In this document: positions 57,558 to 64,000 of the stretch, one piece after another
How the letters are laid out: each line of letters begins with the position of its first letter
Numbering within the stretch: position 1 is the first letter of the stretch
DNA from: Janibacter sp. DB-40
GTDB lineage: Bacteria > Actinomycetota > Actinomycetes > Actinomycetales > Dermatophilaceae
Reading direction: 5' to 3'
Length of the DNA: 64,000 bases
Assembly: GCF_029510815.1 (NCBI RefSeq)
Contig: NZ_CP120360.1
Coordinates: forward strand, 1,736,001 to 1,800,000
Translations under genes and position numbers: made by a program
The notes under the pieces: model-generated
Seen by the model: only the letters and a program-made list of their open reading frames with translations
The model's database searches: none
Told to the model about the DNA's origin: nothing

Positions 57558-58514
57558 TCACGCGAGGATGTCACGATAGGCCGCCGCGAGCCGCAGCGCG
57601 TCATGGCGGTCCGCGTACTGGGGCTGTGCGAGCGGGGTCACGACGAGCTGCGCACCGAGCTTCTCGCACGCCGCGGTGAGCCGACTCATGTTCTCGATGG
57701 TGCTCGGGTCGGCGAGGACGACGTCCACCGCCAGCTCCGGAGCCGTCTCGTGCAGCGTCTCGATGTGCCGGGTGGCGGAGAAGCCACGCGTCTCCGCGGT
57801 GTTCATGTCGAGGTTGAGCGTGAGGACCTTGCGCGCCCTCGCCTCGGCCAGTGCCGTGCGCAGCTCGGGCACGAGCAGGTGCGTGAGCACCGAGGTGTAC
57901 CAGGAGCCCGGTCCGAGGATGATGTGGTCCGCCTCGCTCACGGCCGCCACCGACTCGGGTCGTGCCGGCGGGTCGTGCGGCTCGAGGGAGATCGACTCGA
58001 CGAGACCGTGGGTGCTGGCGATGGCCACCTGGCCGAGCACGGTCCGGATGGCCGAGGGGTCACTCGGGTCGAGGCCGCTCACCCGCGCACGCAGCTCGAG
58101 GGGCACCGCCGCCATCGGCAGGACCCGACCCCGGGCGCTGAGCAGCCGCCCCACGAGGTCGAGACCGGTCACCGGGTCGTCGTGCAGCTGCCACAGGGCG
58201 ACGATGAGCAGGTTGCCCAGGGCGTGGCCCGCAAGGTCCCCGTCCCCGGTGAAGCGGTGCTGGAGGACGTCCCCCCACGTCTGCCCCCACTCGTTGTCGT
58301 CGCACAGCGCCGTCAGCGCCATCCGCAGGTCGCCCGGGGGCAGCACACCGAAGTCCTCGCGGAGGCGACCGGAGGAGCCGCCGTTGTCGGCGACGGTGAC
58401 GATGGCGGTCACCTGCTCGCAGACGAGACGCAGGGCGGAGAGCGAGGCCGCGAGACCGTGGCCGCCCCCGAGGGCGACCACCTTCGACGAGCGCAGGCGA
58501 TCGACCACGCTCAC
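57558..58514 (-). CDS. yvcK: YvcK/CofD-like gluconeogenesis factor
   Basis: A 318-residue CofD-fold protein. [16 protein letters not shown] binds nucleotide-sugar, then [16 protein letters not shown]. Binds UDP-GlcNAc and adjusts carbon and cell-wall metabolism in related bacteria. GTG 58514 overlaps rapZ by four bases (GTGA). Position between rapZ and whiA is conserved. Confidence 0.94.
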   Translation of the reverse strand: MSVVDRLRSSKVVALGGGHGLAASLSALRLVCEQVTAIVTVADNGGSSGRLREDFGVLPPGDLRMALTALCDDNEWGQTWGDVLQHRFTGDGDLAGHALGNLLIVALWQLHDDPVTGLDLVGRLLSARGRVLPMAAVPLELRARVSGLDPSDPSAIRTVLGQVAIASTHGLVESISLEPHDPPARPESVAAVSEADHIILGPGSWYTSVLTHLLVPELRTALAEARARKVLTLNLDMNTAETRGFSATRHIETLHETAPELAVDVVLADPSTIENMSRLTAACEKLGAQLVVTPLAQPQYADRHDALRLAAAYRDILA

Positions 58515-59428
58515 TCCTGACCGAGGTCGCGGTGGACGACGAAGGTCGCGATCTCCTTCGACCCCAGCCGCGCAGCCAGGGCCTCGGCGACGGCCACGGA
58601 CCGGTGCTTGCCACCGGTGCACCCCACGGCCAGCGTGACGTACCGGCGGTTCTCCCGGAGGTACCCCGCGATGACCGGGGTGAGCATGGTCTCCACCCCG
58701 TCGATGAACTCCTGGGCCCCCGGCTGGGACAGCACGTACTCGGCGACCTGGGTCTCGCGTCCCGTGTACGGGCGCAGCTCCGGGACCCAGAACGGGTTGG
58801 GCAGGAACCTCATGTCGAAGACGAAGTCCGCGTCGAGGGGCACGCCGTACTTGAACCCGAAGGAGAGGACGGCCAGCCGCAACCGCTCGACGGAGTCGCT
58901 GCGGAAGATCGGGCTGATCTTGCGCCCGAGCTGGTGCACGTTGAGCCCGGAGGTGTCGATGACCATCTCGGCGTTCGACCTGATGTCGGCGAGCACCTCG
59001 CGCTCCTTCAGGATGGCGTCCAGCAGGCGCCCGTCGCCCTGCAGGGGGTGGGGGCGCCGCACGCTCTCGAAGCGGCGCACGAGGGCCTCGTTGGTCGCGT
59101 CGAGGAAGACGAGGTGGGTGCGCCACCCGCCCTCCCGCAGTCGCTGGAGCGAGGAGGTCAGGGCCGTGAAGCCCTGCGCCCGGACATCGAGGGCGATCCC
59201 GATGCGGACGGGACCGTCCCCCCGGGTCGGGTCGTCCTCACGGGACTCGGACAGGCGCAGCAGGTCGTCGAGGAGCATCACGGGCAGGTTGTCGATGACG
59301 TACCAGCCGTGGTCCTCCATCACCTTGCCGACCGTCGAGCGGCCCGCGCCGCTCATGCCGGTGACCACGACGACCTCGCGGCTCACGTCCCCGCGGTCCC
59401 GCTCGAGGGTGGCATCGGGCTCGCTCAT
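58511..59428 (-). CDS. rapZ: RNase adapter / nucleotide-binding protein RapZ
   Basis: A 305-residue P-loop protein. Walker A is [14 protein letters not shown] (about 20-33), and the C-terminal domain has [20 protein letters not shown] and [15 protein letters not shown]. In enterobacteria it guides RNase E to GlmZ; the role in actinobacteria is not settled but the gene order with yvcK and whiA is conserved. ATG 59428 overlaps uvrC by four bases. Confidence 0.94.
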   Translation of the reverse strand: MSEPDATLERDRGDVSREVVVVTGMSGAGRSTVGKVMEDHGWYVIDNLPVMLLDDLLRLSESREDDPTRGDGPVRIGIALDVRAQGFTALTSSLQRLREGGWRTHLVFLDATNEALVRRFESVRRPHPLQGDGRLLDAILKEREVLADIRSNAEMVIDTSGLNVHQLGRKISPIFRSDSVERLRLAVLSFGFKYGVPLDADFVFDMRFLPNPFWVPELRPYTGRETQVAEYVLSQPGAQEFIDGVETMLTPVIAGYLRENRRYVTLAVGCTGGKHRSVAVAEALAARLGSKEIATFVVHRDLGQE

Positions 59429-61389
59429 CGTGGCTCTCCTTCGTCGAGGACCTCACCGGTGGTGAGGTTCACGGCGGGTGTGGACTCCGTCGGGGCCAAC
59501 TCTGCCGCAATACGCTCGGCAAGCGCAGGTCCGATCCCCGGGGTCTCCCCCAGCTCCTCCGCGCTGGCGGCACGAATGCGCTTCACGGAGCCGAATCGGG
59601 CCAGCAGCGCCTTGCGCCGGGCCTCCCCCAGACCGCGGATCCCGTCGAGGGCGCTGCGCGTCATCGACTTGCTCCGACGCTCCCTGTGGAAGGTGTTGGC
59701 GAAGCGGTGTGCCTCGTCGCGCAGACGTTGCAGCAGGAAGAGCGCGTCGCTGGTGCGGGGCAGGATCACCGGGTACTCGTCACCCGGGAGCCAGACCTCC
59801 TCGAGCCGCTTGGCCAGCCCGACGAGGGCGACGTCGACGATCCCCAGCTCGTCCAGCACGCGCTGTGCGGCCGCGACCTGCGGGGCGCCACCGTCGACGA
59901 CGACGAGGTTGGGCGGGTAGGCGAAACGGCTGACCTCGGTCGGCTGCTGCGCCTCCGGGGTCGCGGCCGCGGCGTCAGGCGTCGCGGCTGCAGCGTCGCG
60001 GTCCTTGACGTGCCGGGCGAAGCGCCGCGAGAGCACCTCGTGCATGGACGCGGTGTCGTCGGTGCGCCCCTCGACGTCCCCCCGGACGATGAACCGTCGG
60101 TACTCGCTCTTGCGGGCGACGCCGTCCTCGAAGACGACCATCGACCCCACGACGTCGCTGCCCTGGACGTGCGCGATGTCGTAGCCCTCGATCCGCAACG
60201 GCGCGTCGTCGAGCCCCAGCGCCTCCTGCAGCTGCTGCAGGGCCTGGCTGCGGGTCGTCAGGTCCCCGGCACGGGCGACCTTGTGGCGGGCCAGGGACTG
60301 GGACGCGTTGCGCTCGACGGTGGCCATGAGGGCCCGCTTGTCGCCCCGCTGCGGCACGCGGAGGGTGACGCGACTCCCCCTTCGCTCCCCCAGCCAGGCC
60401 GCCATGTCCTCACCCTGCGGCGGGAGGACGGGCACGAGGACCTCGCGCGGCACCTCCTCACCGCCGTAGACCTGCTGCAGCAGGTGCTCCACGAGCTCAG
60501 GGAGGTCCTCCGCGTCCTTCTCGGCGACCCAGCCCCGCTGACCGCGGATCCGTCCACCCCGGACGTGGAAGACCTGGATGGCGACCTCGAGCTCGTCGTC
60601 GGCCAGGGCGAAGACGTCCGCATCCGTGCCGTCGGGCAGGACGACCGCGGACTTCTCGAGGGCCTTGGTCAGTGCCGTCACGTCGTCGCGGAGCCGGGCC
60701 GCCTGCTCGAAGTCGAGCTCGGCGGCCGCGGCCTTCATCTCGCGCTCGAGGCGGCGGACGAAGCGGTCGGTGCGTCCGGCGAGGAAGTCGCACAGCTCGT
60801 CGGCCAGTGCCCGGTGCTCCTCGGGGCTGACCCACCCGACGCACGGCGCGGAGCACTTGTCGATGTACCCCAGCAGGCAGGGGCGGCCGGACTGCTCCGC
60901 CCGCTTGAAGACCCCCTTGCTGCACGTCCGCACCGGGAAGACCCTCAGGAGCAGGTCGAGGGTCTCGCGGATGGCCCAGGCATGGGTGTACGGGCCGAAG
61001 TAGCGCGTGCCCTTGCGCTTGGCGCCCCGCATCACCTGCGCCCGGGGGAACTCCTCCCCCATCGTCACCGCGAGGTACGGGTAGGACTTGTCGTCGCGGT
61101 ACTTGACGTTGAACCGCGGGTCGTACTCCTTGATCCAGGAGTACTCGAGCTGGAGGGCCTCGACCTCGGTGGCCACCACCGTCCACTCGACGCTCGCGCC
61201 CGTGCGCACCATCCGCTGGGTACGTGGGTGCAGCGCGGCGATGTCCTGGAAGTAGGAGGACAACCGAGACCGGAGCGACTTGGCCTTGCCGACGTAGATG
61301 ACCCGGCCGTGCTCGTCCCGGAAGCGGTAGACGCCCGGATCGGTCGGGATCGACCCGGCTGCGGGTCGGTAGGTTGCGGGATCCGCCAC
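59425..61389 (-). CDS. uvrC: Excinuclease ABC subunit C
   Basis: A 654-residue dual-incision nuclease. The N-terminal GIY-YIG domain reads [20 protein letters not shown]; the UVR motif is in [20 protein letters not shown]; an RNase H-like domain ([17 protein letters not shown]) follows; two helix-hairpin-helix motifs close it. An Ala/Thr/Pro-rich insert with a near-repeat ([14 protein letters not shown], residue about 467) lies before the RNase H-like core and is not in most homologues. ATG 61389, three bases after the Rieske gene stop. Confidence 0.95.
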   Translation of the reverse strand: MADPATYRPAAGSIPTDPGVYRFRDEHGRVIYVGKAKSLRSRLSSYFQDIAALHPRTQRMVRTGASVEWTVVATEVEALQLEYSWIKEYDPRFNVKYRDDKSYPYLAVTMGEEFPRAQVMRGAKRKGTRYFGPYTHAWAIRETLDLLLRVFPVRTCSKGVFKRAEQSGRPCLLGYIDKCSAPCVGWVSPEEHRALADELCDFLAGRTDRFVRRLEREMKAAAAELDFEQAARLRDDVTALTKALEKSAVVLPDGTDADVFALADDELEVAIQVFHVRGGRIRGQRGWVAEKDAEDLPELVEHLLQQVYGGEEVPREVLVPVLPPQGEDMAAWLGERRGSRVTLRVPQRGDKRALMATVERNASQSLARHKVARAGDLTTRSQALQQLQEALGLDDAPLRIEGYDIAHVQGSDVVGSMVVFEDGVARKSEYRRFIVRGDVEGRTDDTASMHEVLSRRFARHVKDRDAAAATPDAAAATPEAQQPTEVSRFAYPPNLVVVDGGAPQVAAAQRVLDELGIVDVALVGLAKRLEEVWLPGDEYPVILPRTSDALFLLQRLRDEAHRFANTFHRERRSKSMTRSALDGIRGLGEARRKALLARFGSVKRIRAASAEELGETPGIGPALAERIAAELAPTESTPAVNLTTGEVLDEGEPR

Positions 61390-61392
61390 TGA

Positions 61393-61782
61393 CTACGCCC
61401 CGGAGACCACGACGTCGTCACCCTCGACCGTCACCGAACGCTCACCGAGCCCCTCGGTGGCCGGACCCTTCGTCATGTCACCGGACCGTGGGTCGAACTC
61501 GCTGCCGTGGCAGGGACAGATGATCGCGCGCGTGGTGACCTCGTCGACCGCGCAGCCCTGGTGGGGGCAGCTGGCGTCGAAGGCCTTGTACTCACCGGCG
61601 CTGGGCTGGGTGACCACGACCCCGTCCTTGACGACCCCGCCGCCCTCGGGCACCTCTGCGGCGGGGACACGGACTGGCTCGGCGGGGTCGGCCGGCTCCT
61701 GGCTCCCGCCACAGGCGGAGAGCGGGACCGCCGCCCCCGCGGTCGCGACCACGGTGATGAGCCCACGTCGTGTCGTCGTCAC
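61393..61782 (-). CDS. Rieske (2Fe-2S) lipoprotein, Tat-type signal
   Basis: A 129-residue exported protein. N-terminal TTRRGLITVVATAGAAVPLS followed by ACGG is a twin-arginine signal with a lipobox (LSAC). The Rieske ligands are CPHQGC (Cys-x-His) and CPCHGSEF (Cys-x2-His). It is likely a membrane-anchored electron carrier; similar proteins are encoded beside uvrA/uvrC in many actinobacteria. GTG 61782 has GGGAG about six bases upstream. Confidence 0.9.
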   Translation of the reverse strand: MTTTRRGLITVVATAGAAVPLSACGGSQEPADPAEPVRVPAAEVPEGGGVVKDGVVVTQPSAGEYKAFDASCPHQGCAVDEVTTRAIICPCHGSEFDPRSGDMTKGPATEGLGERSVTVEGDDVVVSGA

Positions 61783-61843
61783 ATCGATCTCCCTGTCCGG
61801 CACCGGGTTGTGCCACGATCCTGTCACTGCCGGCTGCACGTCC

Positions 61844-64000
61844 TCAGCCGGCCTTCTTGGCCCGCCTGGCCGCTGCGCCGGCAGCGCTGGAGACCTCGGG
61901 CTTCTTCGTGGCCTGCGCGGCGCTGCGAGGGGCCTTCTTCGCGGGCTTCCTCGCGGCCTTCTTCCGCGCTCCCTTCGCCGGGAGGACGGGGGCCTCCTCC
62001 TCGACGAGCTCGCCGATGACCGGGGTGGTGTCCGACTTCGCCAGCACGGGTGCGAGGAACTGTCCGGTGTAGGAGTCCGCGGAGGCGGCCACCTCCTCCG
62101 GGGTTCCGGTGGCGACCACCCGACCGCCCCCGTCACCGCCCTCGGGGCCCATGTCGACGATCCAGTCGGCGCTCTTGACGACGTCGAGGTTGTGCTCGAT
62201 GACCAGGACGCTGTTGCCCTTGTCGACGAGTCCCTGCAGGACGAGCAGGAGCTTGCGGATGTCCTCGAAGTGCAGGCCGGTGGTCGGTTCGTCGAGCACG
62301 TAGATGGTGCGGCCGTTGGAGCGCTTCTGCAGCTCGGACGCCAGCTTCACCCGCTGCGCCTCGCCGCCGGAGAGGGTCGTGGCGGGCTGCCCGAGGCGCA
62401 CGTAGCCCAGCCCCACGGCGTTGAGCGTCTTCATGTGTCGGGCGATCGCCGGCACCGCGGCGAAGAAGTCCTCCGCCTCCTCGATCGGCATGTCGAGCAC
62501 CTCGGCGATGTTCTTGCCCTTGAAGTGCACCTCCAGCGTCTCGCGGTTGTAGCGCGCACCGTGGCACACCTCGCACGGGACGTAGACGTCGGGCAGGAAG
62601 TTCATCTCGATCTTCAGCGTCCCGTCGCCGGAGCACGCGTCGCACCGGCCGCCCTTGACGTTGAAGGAGAAACGGCCGGGCTGGTAGCCACGCACCTTGG
62701 CCTCGCTCGTCTCGGCGAAGAGCCGACGCACGTGGTCGAACACGCCCGTGTACGTCGCCGGGTTCGACCGCGGCGTCCGTCCGATCGGGCTCTGGTCGAC
62801 GTGGACCACCTTGTCGAGGTGGTCCAGCCCCGTCACGGTCTTGTGCCGACCGGGCACCTGCCGCGCGCCGTTGAGCTTGTTGGCCAGCACGCGGTAGAGG
62901 ATGTCGTTGACGAGTGTGGACTTGCCCGAGCCGGACACCCCCGTGATCGCGATGAAGTTCCCGAGCGGGAAGGCGACCTCGATGTCGTGCAGGTTGTGCT
63001 CGCGCGCTCCCTTGACGGTCAGCTCCCGACCGGGCCGCTGCGGCCGCCGGGTCGCCGGCAGGGGGATCTCCAGCTCACCTGCCAGGTAGCGCCCGGTCGC
63101 CGAGCGCTTGTTGGTCAGCAGCTGCGACAGCGGCCCCGAGTGCACGACGTCACCACCGTGCTCGCCGGCGCCGGGGCCGATGTCGACGACCCAGTCGGAC
63201 GAGGCGATCGTGTCCTCGTCGTGCTCGACGACGATGAGGGTGTTGCCCAGGTCCCGCAGTCGGGTCAGGGTCTCGATGAGGCGGTGGTTGTCCCGCTGGT
63301 GCAGTCCGATGCTCGGCTCGTCGAGGACGTAGAGGACCCCGACGAGACCGGACCCGATCTGGGTCGCCAGCCGGATGCGCTGGGCCTCCCCGCCGGAGAG
63401 CGTCCCGGCGGCACGGGAGAGCGAGAGGTACTCCAGACCCACATCGAGGAGGAAGCCGAGGCGGGCGTTGATCTCCTTGATCACCTGCTCGGCGATCTGC
63501 AGCTCCCGGTCGGTGAAGTCGACGGTCCCCAGGAAGCCCGCGGCCCGGGCGATGGACATGGACGAGACGTCGGCGATGCTGTGGCCCCCGACGAGGACGG
63601 CCAACGACTCCGGCTTCAGCCGGGTCCCGTCGCACGTGGGGCACGGGATCTCGCGCATGTAGCCCTCGTAGCGCTCCCGGCTCCAGTCCGACTCGGTCTC
63701 CAGGTGCCGACGCTTCACGAAGGGGATGACCCCCTCGAAGCCCGTGCTGTAGGCGCGCTCGCGACCGAAGCGGTTGCGGTAGCGCACGTGCACCTTGTGC
63801 TTGTGGCCGTGCAGCAGGGCCCCGCGGGCCCGCTCCGGCAGCGCCCGCCACGGGGTGTCCATGTCGAAGCCGAGGTCGTCGCCGAGGGCGGCCATCGTCC
63901 GCTGGAAGTACTGGGCCGACTGGGTCCCCTTCGCCCACGGGGCGATCGCCCCCTCGCCGAGGCTGAGGTCGTCGTCCGGGACGACGAGCTCGGGGTCGAC
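61844..64000 (-). CDS. uvrA: Excinuclease ABC subunit A (5' end beyond the window)
   Basis: The last 718 codons are visible; the gene continues past 64000, so the N-terminal about 250-300 residues (first ATP site) are missing. The frame is open to the edge ([20 protein letters not shown]). Zinc-finger cysteines lie at [18 protein letters not shown] and [14 protein letters not shown] with [12 protein letters not shown] signatures are [16 protein letters not shown] and [16 protein letters not shown], and a Walker A is [14 protein letters not shown] Lys/Ala-rich tail (last about 55 residues) follows the core. Core gene of nucleotide excision repair. Confidence 0.96.
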   Translation of the reverse strand, partial: VDPELVVPDDDLSLGEGAIAPWAKGTQSAQYFQRTMAALGDDLGFDMDTPWRALPERARGALLHGHKHKVHVRYRNRFGRERAYSTGFEGVIPFVKRRHLETESDWSRERYEGYMREIPCPTCDGTRLKPESLAVLVGGHSIADVSSMSIARAAGFLGTVDFTDRELQIAEQVIKEINARLGFLLDVGLEYLSLSRAAGTLSGGEAQRIRLATQIGSGLVGVLYVLDEPSIGLHQRDNHRLIETLTRLRDLGNTLIVVEHDEDTIASSDWVVDIGPGAGEHGGDVVHSGPLSQLLTNKRSATGRYLAGELEIPLPATRRPQRPGRELTVKGAREHNLHDIEVAFPLGNFIAITGVSGSGKSTLVNDILYRVLANKLNGARQVPGRHKTVTGLDHLDKVVHVDQSPIGRTPRSNPATYTGVFDHVRRLFAETSEAKVRGYQPGRFSFNVKGGRCDACSGDGTLKIEMNFLPDVYVPCEVCHGARYNRETLEVHFKGKNIAEVLDMPIEEAEDFFAAVPAIARHMKTLNAVGLGYVRLGQPATTLSGGEAQRVKLASELQKRSNGRTIYVLDEPTTGLHFEDIRKLLLVLQGLVDKGNSVLVIEHNLDVVKSADWIVDMGPEGGDGGGRVVATGTPEEVAASADSYTGQFLAPVLAKSDTTPVIGELVEEEAPVLPAKGARKKAARKPAKKAPRSAAQATKKPEVSSAAGAAARRAKKAG

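Noticed and set aside
59955..60000. Short repeats in uvrC as a CRISPR-like array
   Set aside because: Only an Ala/Thr/Pro-coding low-complexity insert; no spacers or conserved repeat unit. No CRISPR array was seen in the window.

Overview
The window is about 70% GC. It carries housekeeping blocks diagnostic of Actinomycetota: uvrA-uvrC-rapZ-yvcK-whiA, gap-pgk-tpiA-secG, rbpA, tkt-tal-pgi-zwf-opcA-pgl, ctaB/ctaA, and an actinobacterial suf operon headed by sufR. RbpA, WhiA, OpcA, an acVLRF1-type release factor, DUF5703, DUF3099 and DUF222-HNH proteins all fit an actinobacterium. The overall look suggests the Intrasporangiaceae/Dermatophilaceae (Janibacter-like), but that placement is inference. 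The window is mostly core chromosome with one accessory stretch.

Layout. 1-5.1 kb: CorA, an MFS carrier, small conserved proteins, an M20 peptidase and an alpha/beta hydrolase. 5.1-11.7 kb: an accessory stretch with an AtzG-like subunit plus amidase, an ectoine hydroxylase (ectD) without ectABC, a DUF2267 protein, a TetR regulator, a SUKH protein, broken gene remnants and tRNA-Leu(GAG) with its terminator. 11.8-14.6 kb: a HipA-like kinase/DUF3037 pair and an HNH endonuclease behind a textbook LexA box. 14.6-25.6 kb: a PEBP protein, a SpoU methyltransferase, two TSUP permeases, an ABC ATPase, glgA/glgC, serB, fabI/fabG and SURF1. 25.6-33.3 kb: an ABC exporter, siroheme/sulfite assimilation (sirA-cysH-cbiX), an ABC-F protein and a zinc peptidase. 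33.3-40.5 kb: the suf operon, ending in a peptidyl-tRNA hydrolase. 40.5-44.1 kb: an ABC-2 exporter and heme A/O synthesis. 44.3-53.3 kb: the pentose-phosphate operon, then rbpA and secG. 53.4-64 kb: lower glycolysis, whiA-yvcK-rapZ-uvrC, a Rieske lipoprotein and uvrA, which runs off the right edge.

How the genes work together. The sulfur genes reduce activated sulfate to sulfide, and SufS/SufU/SufBCD use cysteine sulfur for Fe-S clusters. The sulfite and APS reductases themselves need Fe-S and siroheme. Zwf/OpcA/Pgl supply NADPH for that reduction. CtaA/CtaB and SURF1 serve the aa3 oxidase.

Signals beyond the genes. (1) The 9-mer CGAAGGGGG occurs at least 27 times on both strands and in several reading frames, where about two copies are expected from base composition. 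Its longest gap coincides with the accessory stretch. (2) About a dozen genes have a TANNNT hexamer 6-8 nt before the start codon, implying leaderless mRNAs. (3) Several perfect inverted repeats look like operators. (4) Four apparent frameshifts in three genes all fall in G/C homopolymers and each would be repaired by one added base, which points to under-called homopolymers in the assembly.
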